Shown here in pieces: positions 14,558-22,113 of a stretch of 38,558 bases of DNA. Positions within the stretch are counted from its first letter, which is position 1, and the number at the start of each line of letters is the position of its first letter. Source of the DNA: a virus; the IMG/VR virus record IMGVR_UViG_3300019776_001125, positions 1-38,558 of that record; one strand, 5' to 3'. The notes under the pieces are model-generated. The model saw only the letters and a list, made by a program, of their open reading frames with translations. It was not told where the DNA came from and ran no database searches. The position numbers and the translations under genes are program-made.

Positions 14558-15520
14558 ATGAGACGAATAAACAATTTATACAAATCAATCATAAGTTTGG
14601 ATAATCTGCGTTTGGCCGATAAAAAGGCCCAGCGCGGAAAGTCCAAGCAATACGGAGTTCAGGTACATATTTCACAAGCTGAAACAAATTTGTTTTTGCT
14701 TCACGAAATGCTGTTGAATCAAACTTATTCCACTTCGGAATACGATGTTTTCAAGGTGTACGAACCAAAAGAACGCGAAGTTTATCGTCTTCCATACTTT
14801 CCGGATAGAATCACGCACCATGCTATAATGAACATCCTTGAACCTGTTTTTGTGTCAAGGTTTACCCGAGACACTTACAGTTGCATTAAAGGACGTGGAA
14901 TTCATGCTGCGGCAAGACAAGTACGGAAAGGTTTGAAAGATCGATCAGGAACAACGTATTGTTTGAAATTCGATATTAAAAAGTTCTACCCGAATATTGA
15001 TCACGATGTATTGAAGGGCCTACTACGGCGTAAATTCAAAGATGACAGATTATTGTGGTTGCTAGATGAACTAATTGATAGTGCGCCCGGATTACCAATT
15101 GGTAACTATCTCAGTCAGTACTTTGCAAACTTCTATCTAACCTATTTTGATTACTGGGTTAAGCAGGAACTTAAACTGAAGTACTACTACCGATATGCTG
15201 ATGACATTGTTATTCTATCCAACAACAAACCGCACTTACATTCTGTACTGTCAGAAATCAGAAAATACCTGGAGTGTGAATTAAAATTGAAAATCAAAGA
15301 AAACTACCAGGTATTTCCGGTTGAATCTCGTGGAATTGATTTCGTGGGATATAGAATGTACCACACTCATACGCTTTTAAGAAAACGAATAAAGAAAAGC
15401 TTTGCCCGAATGGTTAAGAAGCGGCCAAATAAGGCTTCAATCGCTTCCTATTCCGGTTGGGCAAAACATGCAAACACAAAACATCTAATTAAAAAACTAT
15501 TGAATGACAACAAGATTTAA
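14558..15520 (+). CDS. DGR reverse transcriptase
   Basis: The 320-aa enzyme copies the TR RNA with adenine-specific errors. Visible RT motifs are CLKFDIKKFYPNI with Asp139, the DGR-type motif 4 LPIGNYLSQ (179-187, where other RTs usually have Q-G), YADD with Asp215 and Asp216, and RGIDFVGYR (258-266). There is no maturase or endonuclease domain and length is within the DGR range. The gene is on the same strand as TR and both targets. A separate Avd-type accessory protein is not obvious nearby. Confidence 0.96.
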   Translation: MRRINNLYKSIISLDNLRLADKKAQRGKSKQYGVQVHISQAETNLFLLHEMLLNQTYSTSEYDVFKVYEPKEREVYRLPYFPDRITHHAIMNILEPVFVSRFTRDTYSCIKGRGIHAAARQVRKGLKDRSGTTYCLKFDIKKFYPNIDHDVLKGLLRRKFKDDRLLWLLDELIDSAPGLPIGNYLSQYFANFYLTYFDYWVKQELKLKYYYRYADDIVILSNNKPHLHSVLSEIRKYLECELKLKIKENYQVFPVESRGIDFVGYRMYHTHTLLRKRIKKSFARMVKKRPNKASIASYSGWAKHANTKHLIKKLLNDNKI

Positions 15521-15797
15521 GGATCTGGGAATAAAGACAGAAACCACACATTTTACAGGTGATAAAATCAAAATTCAGAAGGTCTTGAATAAGGAAATTA
15601 AAATTTTGAACTATACGATTTCACCATCGAAAATCAAGGGTAACTATGTCCAAATGCATGTTGAAGTTTGTGGCTCGAAACACGTGATTTTTACAGGTTC
15701 AACTGTGCTAATGCAAACATTGGAAAAGGTTCCAAAAGACCGATTCCCTTTTTCCTCAACTATCGTTCAGGAAGGAGAACACTTTGAGTTCACTTAA
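15504..15797 (+). CDS. Hypothetical protein, small beta-rich
   Basis: The 97-aa protein overlaps the RT gene by 17 bp and so is probably co-translated with it. The sequence (YTISPSKIKGNYVQMHVEVCG, HVIFTGSTVLMQTLEKVPKD, STIVQEGEHFEFT) looks like a small beta-barrel; the GSTVLMQTLE segment recalls phage single-strand DNA-binding-like proteins. It could be a nucleic-acid-binding DGR accessory factor, but it lacks the helical, basic character of Avd. Function unassigned. Confidence 0.7.
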   Translation: MTTRFKDLGIKTETTHFTGDKIKIQKVLNKEIKILNYTISPSKIKGNYVQMHVEVCGSKHVIFTGSTVLMQTLEKVPKDRFPFSSTIVQEGEHFEFT

Positions 15798-15810
15798 TTC
15801 ATTTTGAACT

Positions 15811-16176
15811 ATGGTTATTGAATCTCAAATCCCAGCGTACACGGAAGCTTTTAATAAACGCATACATTATGTGTTCAATATTCCTGAAGAAGATATCGAA
15901 AAGAAACCGTTTGAATTTGGTGGGCAAGTTTATTATCCAGGACATCGATTTGAAAAGCTTGGGGATAATCCAAGGTCCACATTCAGAATAGAGGGTAAAG
16001 ACCTGATTTACGAAGGCCGGATTGGGTGTAGATTACTGTTCAAAGTAGACGAAAAATGGCCGATTAGATATCATATAGACGTGGTTTACATTTCTCCACG
16101 ATCATTACACATGATGTCGAGTCGCAGTGCAGGTTGGGACATAACATTGAAATATTATAAAAACACAAAATCATGA
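15811..16176 (+). CDS. Hypothetical protein
   Basis: The 121-aa protein is of mixed beta character (YYPGHRFEKLGDNPRSTFRI, DLIYEGRIGCRLLFKVDEKW). No family, signal peptide or membrane segment is recognised. Its stop codon overlaps the start of the next gene (ATGA). Confidence 0.7.
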   Translation: MVIESQIPAYTEAFNKRIHYVFNIPEEDIEKKPFEFGGQVYYPGHRFEKLGDNPRSTFRIEGKDLIYEGRIGCRLLFKVDEKWPIRYHIDVVYISPRSLHMMSSRSAGWDITLKYYKNTKS

Positions 16177-16517
16177 AAAAAATAATCACACTATGCATGC
16201 TGGCAGCATTTGCAATTACGGGATGTAAGAAGCAAGAATGTTCAGCTCAGAACCAATTGAAGCAACACCTTCAGGGATCTTACAAGCAAGTCGGATTCAA
16301 AACCGATCTATTCAGTTCCTGGTCTTACACAAATGCCGGTCCGGAATTCACAATCTCCGGAGACTCAATCAATGGAATTTACAGTACCAGGTTTGATGTG
16401 TTGAACCAGAATACCATACTCCTGCAGGAGCAAAATCAATTGGTTCGGATCTCTTTCTCCGATACCGTTGTTTTTGCTTTTCAGAATGGAGACAGCACTA
16501 AACTGATTCGGTTATGA
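16173..16517 (+). CDS. Putative lipoprotein
   Basis: The 114-aa protein has a clear lipoprotein signal (MKKIITLCMLAAFAITGC, lipobox ending at Cys18). The mature domain (LQGSYKQVGFKTDLFSSW, ISGDSINGIYSTRFDV, LLQEQNQLVRISFSDT) has the pattern of a small lipocalin-like beta-barrel common in Bacteroidota lipoproteins. It may alter the envelope of the lysogen or infected cell. The gene overlaps both neighbours by 4 bp. Confidence 0.75.
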   Translation: MKKIITLCMLAAFAITGCKKQECSAQNQLKQHLQGSYKQVGFKTDLFSSWSYTNAGPEFTISGDSINGIYSTRFDVLNQNTILLQEQNQLVRISFSDTVVFAFQNGDSTKLIRL

Positions 16518-16924
16518 TTCCCTGGAATGAATTAACAACAAATGCGAGGGTTTCCGTTGAGATAACGGACCCTCGTATGTTCTGGACTGGAATAGGTATC
16601 CTCGTTCTTGCTTTATTGATGGCCGTGGCTTATTGGTTGTTTGATAACCTCCGTTCTAAAAAAGAAACAGAACCGCTGAAGCATGGTGATTATACAACCG
16701 GATTGACGGTTGCTGAAGTAAAGATTTTGCTTGAACTGGAGATGTCTTACTATAAATTTCCGGATGAGTGGTTTTCTAAAAAGACGGTAGCCTATGAATC
16801 TCCTTGCGGAATAATACTGTTACATGGAAAGAGCGCGCTTGCATTTGAAGCAAACAACTACCTGGATAAATCAGTGTTCCTGAAGCGTGCGCACAATACC
16901 AAATTCAATAATCGTAGGCGATGA
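16514..16924 (+). CDS. Membrane-anchored hypothetical protein
   Basis: The 136-aa protein has one transmembrane helix at about residues 24-44 (WTGIGILVLALLMAVAYWLF) followed by a soluble domain of about 90 residues ending in a basic tail (NTKFNNRRR). No family recognised. It overlaps both neighbours at ATGA junctions. Confidence 0.72.
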   Translation: MIPWNELTTNARVSVEITDPRMFWTGIGILVLALLMAVAYWLFDNLRSKKETEPLKHGDYTTGLTVAEVKILLELEMSYYKFPDEWFSKKTVAYESPCGIILLHGKSALAFEANNYLDKSVFLKRAHNTKFNNRRR

Positions 16925-17331
16925 GTTATTCAGCGTATTTTGCTATAGAGAACAAGTTGAAAGCTAAAGGTGCTCAGGTCAATAGACGGGATCTGATCCA
17001 TTCGTTTACGGATGGCCGTACTGATTCCTTGCGAGATCTTGACAACCAGGAATACGCTGATTTCATTACTCACATGAACGCCGTTCTGGCGAATTACGGG
17101 AAAAATGTAAACGAAGCAGAGCAGCGCCAGTACAAGAAGATTATTGCTCTATTCTGTAAAATGGGATATACCATTGGTGACAAGCCTGACATGGTTGGCA
17201 TTCATTCCTGGTGTGTCCGATATGGGCATTTGCACTTGAATTTGAATGGATATCATGGTCCGGATCTGACAAAGCTCGTTAGCCAGGCACAGGAAACCTA
17301 TAACACATTTATTCACGGTATTTACAAGTAA
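16921..17331 (+). CDS. GemA/gp16-like early regulatory protein
   Basis: The C-terminal half of this 136-aa protein (QYKKIIALFCKMGYTIGDKP, IHSWCVRYGHLHLNLNGY, LTKLVSQAQETYNTFIHGIY) follows the pattern of the Mu gp16/GemA (DUF1018) C-terminus: a helix, a short Gly turn, a helix with WC.KYG, then LxKLVxQ. The N-terminal half is divergent. GemA affects host gene expression or DNA structure in Mu. The assignment is from memory of the motif pattern and moderately sure. Confidence 0.6.
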   Translation: MSYSAYFAIENKLKAKGAQVNRRDLIHSFTDGRTDSLRDLDNQEYADFITHMNAVLANYGKNVNEAEQRQYKKIIALFCKMGYTIGDKPDMVGIHSWCVRYGHLHLNLNGYHGPDLTKLVSQAQETYNTFIHGIYK

Positions 17332-17337
17332 AACGTT

Positions 17338-17655
17338 ATGAAATTGAAATTTAGCCCTCAGTCATTCCTGTTTCTTATGACGCTTGCAAAAACGTATGAG
17401 TCGCATACGGCAACAGCTTTCCTTGAATCCAGGAGAATAGTTGTTGCGATTTCTAAGGAATTTGAAGCCCGTCACACGCCAAAGGTTGCAATGTGCAAAT
17501 ACATGAACAAATCACACTTTCATGTTAAGTTAACACCGCCACAGATCCTCGCTTTCAACTCGGTTCTCACCAACATGAAGGTGACAGATCCGGAGTGGAT
17601 GGATATATACTCGGAATTTTTAACTCAAATCAATCAGGCATGTCTAAGTATTTAA
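17338..17655 (+). CDS. Hypothetical protein
   Basis: The 105-aa protein is basic in its N-terminal half (FEARHTPKVAMCKYMNKSHFH), with a helical C-terminus. No family recognised. It overlaps the next gene by 16 bp if that gene starts at 17640. Confidence 0.65.
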   Translation: MKLKFSPQSFLFLMTLAKTYESHTATAFLESRRIVVAISKEFEARHTPKVAMCKYMNKSHFHVKLTPPQILAFNSVLTNMKVTDPEWMDIYSEFLTQINQACLSI

Positions 17656-18059
17656 TAGAATTAACTCGACAGAGCTCTTCTTTCATCATTGAATACGATG
17701 AAAACGGTGTTTGTTCGAGTGTCAAAGCAGATTACGGTTCGATATCGCCTGAAGCTTTATGCTTTTTCTGGAGAAATGTACCTTATTCTGAAGCACACAT
17801 ACAAATTTTCAGAACCTATCCGAATACACGCATTACTGAACTTCAGGAAGATCTGAGTTTTGATCGTTTCTGGAGAGAATACAACCACAAGCTTGGAAAA
17901 AAGAAGGTTTGCGAACGGATCTGGGAGAACATGCCGGAGATCGAGCGAGCCAAAGCCATCAAATACATCACACAATACAATCAGTTTCTTATACAGCGCC
18001 CAGGAATAGAAAAAAAGTATCCTGAAACCTACTTGAGAAACGAACAATGGAACAACTAA
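17640..18059 (+). CDS. Hypothetical protein
   Basis: The 139-aa protein is read from the ATG at 17640. The frame is open to 17595, but that start would overlap the previous gene by 61 bp; the internal MSKYLIELTRQSS start is the normal one for this compact operon. The protein is rich in aromatic and charged residues (FFWRNVPYSEAHIQIF, DRFWREYNHKLGKKKVCERIW). No family recognised. Confidence 0.65.
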   Translation: MSKYLIELTRQSSSFIIEYDENGVCSSVKADYGSISPEALCFFWRNVPYSEAHIQIFRTYPNTRITELQEDLSFDRFWREYNHKLGKKKVCERIWENMPEIERAKAIKYITQYNQFLIQRPGIEKKYPETYLRNEQWNN

Positions 18060-18274
18060 ACGAAGACTGGAGAGAAAAAGCCAATGATGAACGTCAGCAA
18101 CGACTTGACCGCCGAAATGCTGATATCCAAAAGCGCTATGAAGAGTTGTCGGAGAAAAAGTTACACAACCGACGCATGTACAGTGTTGAAGCAATGATTG
18201 CAACAGTAGCGTACGAGTTTTACCTATCTGAGCGCACGGTATCTCAGGTCATTTTTGAAAGCAAAACATCATGA
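18047..18274 (+). CDS. Hypothetical small helical protein with HTH-like C-terminus
   Basis: The 75-aa protein starts with a highly charged helix (about 5-40: NEDWREKANDERQQRLDRRN) and ends in AMIATVAYEFYLSERTVSQV, which fits a helix-turn-helix. It may be a regulator of the late or middle genes; this is inferred from the motif and from its place at the end of the early region. It overlaps both neighbours. Confidence 0.65.
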   Translation: MEQLNEDWREKANDERQQRLDRRNADIQKRYEELSEKKLHNRRMYSVEAMIATVAYEFYLSERTVSQVIFESKTS

Positions 18275-18369
18275 AAACAGTGATAATTATACTTGCGATC
18301 GCATTCTGGACAGTGTACTTTACGCTCCATTTGTTTCCAGGGGTTTTTGAAAAAAAGCAAAAACGTTAA
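18271..18369 (+). CDS. Tiny membrane protein (32 aa)
   Basis: The ATG overlaps the previous stop (ATGA). The product is one hydrophobic helix (MKTVIIILAIAFWTVYFTLH) with a Lys/Arg-rich end. Its place as the last gene before the terminator and the ATGA coupling support translation. Possible membrane accessory peptide; function unknown. Confidence 0.5.
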   Translation: MKTVIIILAIAFWTVYFTLHLFPGVFEKKQKR

Positions 18370-18435
18370 CCACGTGGTCGGAGCCCGATGTAACTTTGAT
18401 GTCACAGGGCAAGCTGTTGTATAGTGGATGGGGAG

Positions 18436-18469
18436 ATCCCGCAATTCTTTAGAGTTGCGGGATTTTTTA
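18436..18469 (+). terminator. Strong intrinsic terminator of the early operon
   Basis: ATCCCGCAA pairs perfectly with TTGCGGGAT (9 bp, 10-nt loop), followed by TTTTTTATTT. It ends plus-strand transcription immediately before the convergent stop codon of the packaging block at 18471. The 66 bp before it contain a 10-bp palindrome ACCACGTGGT (18369-18378) but no gene. Confidence 0.9.
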
Positions 18470-18470
18470 T

Positions 18471-18971
18471 TTACTGTTGTAGTGTTGGCTGGATAGTGAA
18501 CGTTGTTTCACCAGGTGCGCCGGTTAAGTTCGGCATCAGGCTAGTATCAATCAGATCAAATTCAAAATCGATGATCACTACTCGCAGATTATTGAATCTT
18601 TTTGGTAATGAACTCGCAACTCTAACCCATTCTGTAGTCAATTGAATCTCTGTACTATCAATGAAAAGCCTTTTGTTTGAGAAGTTCTCCAATACATTCT
18701 GGGATATTGAATGAATTGACTGTTTTGTCCTGGACAATGAATGTGACACTACGTGCATTTTGGATCTAACCCGTGCAGTTTGATAACCATTTCCGGCCTG
18801 AGTCCAGTTAATCGGTTCTAACAGCTCAAAATACAATGCCGGATAACCCTTTGCATCGTCCTTGGTGGTATTCTGATACTGTTCGTTGTAAGGTTCAATC
18901 GTTTTAAAAATTCCGGCTAACTGTGATGCCGACACGGATGTAGAGTCATCCCAATCTTGATATACTTTCAT
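18471..18971 (-). CDS. Tail terminator-like phage protein
   Basis: The 166-aa protein is the last gene of the minus-strand head block and overlaps the gpG-like gene by 4 bp. The central pattern (YPALYFELLEPINWTQAGNG, VRSKMHVVSHSL) and the C-terminal NNLRVVIIDFEFDLID resemble the strand order of small tail-terminator proteins such as Mu gp37 (DUF1834). The similarity is of pattern only; a head-tail connector is the alternative. Confidence 0.5.
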   Translation of the reverse strand: MKVYQDWDDSTSVSASQLAGIFKTIEPYNEQYQNTTKDDAKGYPALYFELLEPINWTQAGNGYQTARVRSKMHVVSHSLSRTKQSIHSISQNVLENFSNKRLFIDSTEIQLTTEWVRVASSLPKRFNNLRVVIIDFEFDLIDTSLMPNLTGAPGETTFTIQPTLQQ

Positions 18972-19495
18972 TTTAGTATGTTTTGAAGATCCAACATGAT
19001 CATTGAAGTGATTCTCTTTCTTAGCACCTCAGATTTTCCCATAAATTGCCGTCTCGGTATGTTTTTAGAGGATCTACCGAATACTTTTACAGTTCCTCCT
19101 TCATTCATCAATTTGGAGTACTCTGTCGTCGCGTAGATCCGTACGCCGTTAGCGGTCTTTTCCCACTTTATGCTATTCAGGAGCTGCTGCGTGGGACCGA
19201 CCAAAATAGGTCGTGCCTCAGCTGCTGGTGAATAGTTCGAAATAGCTCCCTCTTTCCGCTGTTTTCTACCCGGTTTCGGAATATTACTGCCGTATGAAAA
19301 ACCTCTCCAGGGACTTGTGGGTTTGCGTCGTTCAACCTCTTCCCATTTTTCCAATGATTTGTCCGTAAATCCCTGATTTTTGAAAGATTCTTTGAAGTGA
19401 TTTGTCGCTTCAACGCCCATAATTACCTTAGCATCGTTCTGCATGTAACGAATTGCCTTTTCGATTTTTGCTATTGAATTATCAAAATTTCCCAT
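18968..19495 (-). CDS. Phage virion morphogenesis protein (Mu gpG-like)
   Basis: The 175-aa protein has an N-terminal helical segment with MGVEATNHFKESFKNQGFTD, then the family-typical W-EEVERRKPT stretch, ILVGPTQQLLNSIKW and the C-terminal ATTEYSKLMNEGG and IPRRQFMGKSE. These are standard positions of the phage virion morphogenesis / tail completion family that includes Mu gpG. It acts in head-tail joining. Confidence 0.85.
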   Translation of the reverse strand: MGNFDNSIAKIEKAIRYMQNDAKVIMGVEATNHFKESFKNQGFTDKSLEKWEEVERRKPTSPWRGFSYGSNIPKPGRKQRKEGAISNYSPAAEARPILVGPTQQLLNSIKWEKTANGVRIYATTEYSKLMNEGGTVKVFGRSSKNIPRRQFMGKSEVLRKRITSMIMLDLQNILK

Positions 19496-19584
19496 TTCGG
19501 CGTATATTTGTTGTATTAACGGTGTTTAAATACCGTTTAAAGGCATTTTAGACTTTGGAGCGCTGCGGCAATCTGAAAACCAAG

Positions 19585-19614
19585 ACAAGGAGTTGCTTTA
19601 TAGCAGCTCCTTGT
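19585..19614 (-). terminator. Hairpin at the end of the MuF gene
   Basis: ACAAGGAGTTGCT and AGCAGCTCCTTGT form a 13-bp stem (one G-T pair) with a 4-nt loop that contains the MuF stop codon. On the minus strand only a weak U-rich tract follows (CTTGGTTTTC). It may cause partial termination or stabilise the upstream mRNA, lowering expression of gpG relative to portal and MuF. A further dyad, ACGGT/ACCGT, lies at about 19518-19536 in the 102-bp gap before gpG. Confidence 0.55.
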
Positions 19615-20899
19615 TGATTTTATCAAATCCGTTATCATACGTAAGCCCCTTTTTCTGAAGCTTCAATACTTTTTCGCCATTCTTCATGAGCACGAACTGA
19701 ATTCTGCTACTGGTGTTTATTTTACCATTCATGGCATTCCACATTTCCCGGGCATTATCAGTGGTCAATTTCCCTCCGAAATCAAACGCGATGAAGCACT
19801 CATCAAACTGCTTCAGCTGCTTCTGATACTTTCCTTTCCAGTTGGTTTGAATGTAGTTCCCAATGCTTTTAGACTCTTCCCAGGTAGTGAGATCCCCGAC
19901 AACTTTTCCGGATTGCAGCTCTGGTTTTCTACCAACCCCTGAATTGGATCTGATCATGTAATCCTCTTTGTACTTCTTTACAAAAGGCTGAATAAACTGA
20001 AGGTTTTGATCCAGGTCTTTTGTGTCAGCGTTTACATGCACGAAAACAGACTGTTTTCCGACCTTTAACTTCAGTAGTTCAGTATCATTGTCCCTGAACT
20101 CGTTTAATTGATCTCTGAGCTTCGCTTTTGTGGCTTTATCAGCATTTAATACAAACGGAGAAGTCGGTGAAAATATGCGACCTGACTTTCCGGGATTGCC
20201 TTCAATACCTGGAATTGGTTCCGGCGCTTCTACATCGTCTCCCGTCACATCTTCTCTGGTCTGAGAAACACCGCATTGACAACCCCATCTTGACGGCGGC
20301 CAAAGTGTGTCCCAGATTGGATCGTTGATCGGTCTAATGATGCCATAGTACTTCACGTGTTCTTCGCTTGGTTCGGCAGCAAGAGACGGCAAGTACTTGA
20401 CATTCGGATAAACATTTTTGTTCTCGTTGAACTCCTTCCATTGCAGCGCCGCCCGTGCCTGGCGAACTGCCATATTGTATTCTGTTTCTAACCATGTACT
20501 GTTGTACTGTTGATTGATACCAGCAGCTGCTTGCCGGAATTCATTCCAGGTTCTTCGCTTTCCTGTTTCATCAACAAGCGCATCCATGTACTGACCAGCT
20601 TGTGAATGGCTTTTGAATATTGAGAATACCCCAACATTGGATTTCAACTCCATCACCATTTTGATGTCTTGTACATCATACTCGGTTTTGTATCCCTCAC
20701 TCACTCCGTCAGAAAGACGATTGAAAGTTCCTCTATACAATTCCTCCGGAAGATCTTCGTCTCCCTCAAAGAATTTTCTCAAAATCTTGTCGAATTGTTC
20801 CTGGTCAATTGCTTCAGCTGAGAACTGCGGAAGATCTATAGCGCCAGTAACGTGCAAGTAAATTGAGTTTACAGCCCCGACCAGTTCGGGGCTTATGCG
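19598..20899 (-). CDS. MuF-type minor capsid protein, probably read by -1 frameshift from the portal gene
   Basis: The frame is open from 20905 to the stop at 19598 and contains no ATG before the domain; the first conventional alternative start is TTG at 20857 (CTG at 20884). The protein has the Phage_Mu_F signature: GIIRPINDPIWDTLWPPSRW followed by GCQCGVSQ. MuF proteins sit at the portal and help head assembly. The residues encoded between the shift site and the TTG (ISPELVGAVNSIYLHV) look like ordinary protein. The C-terminal ~150 residues (MIRSNSGVGRKPEL, FDECFIAFDFGGKL, IQFVLMKNGEKVLKL) resemble BECR/CdiA-type nuclease modules that are sometimes fused to MuF; that part is inference. Confidence 0.85.
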   Translation of the reverse strand, partial: RISPELVGAVNSIYLHVTGAIDLPQFSAEAIDQEQFDKILRKFFEGDEDLPEELYRGTFNRLSDGVSEGYKTEYDVQDIKMVMELKSNVGVFSIFKSHSQAGQYMDALVDETGKRRTWNEFRQAAAGINQQYNSTWLETEYNMAVRQARAALQWKEFNENKNVYPNVKYLPSLAAEPSEEHVKYYGIIRPINDPIWDTLWPPSRWGCQCGVSQTREDVTGDDVEAPEPIPGIEGNPGKSGRIFSPTSPFVLNADKATKAKLRDQLNEFRDNDTELLKLKVGKQSVFVHVNADTKDLDQNLQFIQPFVKKYKEDYMIRSNSGVGRKPELQSGKVVGDLTTWEESKSIGNYIQTNWKGKYQKQLKQFDECFIAFDFGGKLTTDNAREMWNAMNGKINTSSRIQFVLMKNGEKVLKLQKKGLTYDNGFDKINKELL

Positions 20900-20905
20900 A
20901 AAAAA
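20873..20905 (-). promoter_or_regulatory. Predicted -1 ribosomal frameshift signal (portal to MuF)
   Basis: On the minus strand the portal codons TTT TTC, preceded by T, form the heptamer T TTT TTC (20905-20899) in the exact X XXY YYZ phase. A 5-nt spacer (GCATA) follows, then a perfect 8-bp GC-rich hairpin, AGCCCCGA / TCGGGGCT, with loop ACTGG (20893-20873). The portal stop codon (20895-20893) lies between. After a -1 shift the ribosome enters the MuF frame. Confidence 0.8.
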
Positions 20906-22113
20906 TCATCAGCACGAGCTGTTGTTCCTGGCTTAACGCTTCTTGGATTAGGAACCGCTTTTTTAGTTACCGGGATGTTGAAGTTGTCGGTGATGAAATC
21001 CTCCGGGATATCATACTCTGATAACAACTTGTCAACCACTTCCAGCAGGAACTTCAAATCTCTTTGGCGTTCGAATTGGAACGTTAGATCCTGGAACGGA
21101 TATCCCATTGAAACCAATCTTGGAAGTATGCGCTGATTCATGATCCCTTCGAACCACATCATGTCAGCCATAGTAACAAGGTTCTGGATATCCTGACCTA
21201 CTTCTTCCTTGCTCCGGGAACCTCCCTGTGATGCCTCACCAATTACAGCTCCATTGATCAATTTTGAAAGCTTCGCTGCGCAGGTCTGCATCAACTTGTC
21301 AAACACATTGGATCCATCAGTCTTGGCCGTTTCAACGAACTCCAGAGTTTCGTCCTTGTTCAGAATTGCAAAGCTTGCGGTGCCCATGTCCAGCAACATC
21401 TTTTCCATTTGTCCCAAGTGCGCTTTGTCAGTGGCATTGGTTTTGGCAACGCGGACCGGCATCACGAACTTTTCAGCATATTCTGACCATGCCGAAAGTG
21501 CAAATCGCATGAATAGAATGTATGGAGCTGCTTTCGCCAGGAATCCTAAATCGTTAGGTTCCCCGAACTCAAATAACCATCTGGAGTAACTCTGATCTTC
21601 GCGATACAAGATCCCCTTTTCATCACCCACTTTGTCAATCCACAAACCTAATTCAGGGATAATATGGCGGCGATTTAACAGTTCAACATCATCAATCAAT
21701 CCTTCCGGAGTAAGAGATTTTATTTCAACAACGGAAGTACCCCAAGGCTTTGAATCCAGACCGTAATCCAATAGTTTTTGAAACCATTGCGTTTTTAGCA
21801 TCTTCGTTGCTTCTTCGTCAGCTTTGTTATCTGCATTCAATAAATCGAATGAAGCCCCTTTAATGCGGAGCTTACGTCGCGTTTCCCATTCAGAGGTAAA
21901 ATCCCCATCAATTACCAGGTTGTTATACAAGCGGTACAACAACTCTCTGTTCGGCTTTTGTGGGTTTTCAGCAGCCTGAAGCGCTTTAAGCCAATCGGCA
22001 ATAATCTGTCGGCCTCTTTGTTGCTGTGCAGCAACAAATTTGCGTTCTGAAAGCCGTCCTTTTCTTGTTACCGGTGTTGGTTCTTTTCCGGTTTTGTATC
22101 CAATCTGAGCCAT
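20893..22113 (-). CDS. Portal protein (DUF935, Mu gp29-like)
   Basis: The 406-aa protein forms the dodecameric portal vertex. The DUF935 pattern is visible: an N-terminal basic leader, LLYRLYNNLVIDGDFTSEWE, RRKLRIKGASFDLL, then QWFQKLLDYGLDSKPWGTSV, and later SWAEYAEKF-like and GEASQGGSRSKEEVGQDI segments. It follows the gp36-like gene with a 1-bp overlap. The 3' end carries the frameshift signal, so a small share of ribosomes should make a portal-MuF fusion of about 838 residues. Confidence 0.92.
   Translation of the reverse strand: MAQIGYKTGKEPTPVTRKGRLSERKFVAAQQQRGRQIIADWLKALQAAENPQKPNRELLYRLYNNLVIDGDFTSEWETRRKLRIKGASFDLLNADNKADEEATKMLKTQWFQKLLDYGLDSKPWGTSVVEIKSLTPEGLIDDVELLNRRHIIPELGLWIDKVGDEKGILYREDQSYSRWLFEFGEPNDLGFLAKAAPYILFMRFALSAWSEYAEKFVMPVRVAKTNATDKAHLGQMEKMLLDMGTASFAILNKDETLEFVETAKTDGSNVFDKLMQTCAAKLSKLINGAVIGEASQGGSRSKEEVGQDIQNLVTMADMMWFEGIMNQRILPRLVSMGYPFQDLTFQFERQRDLKFLLEVVDKLLSEYDIPEDFITDNFNIPVTKKAVPNPRSVKPGTTARADDFFA

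Noticed and set aside
18370-18435. Possible tRNA or structured RNA before the early terminator
   Set aside because: No acceptor stem, anticodon arm or GTTCGA-type T loop can be formed; only a 10-bp palindrome and the terminator are visible.
20899-20905. Six-T run at the portal/MuF junction as a sequencing or real indel
   Set aside because: An indel could also explain two frames, but the heptamer phase, the 5-nt spacer and the perfect hairpin are an unlikely coincidence. It is kept as the main alternative.
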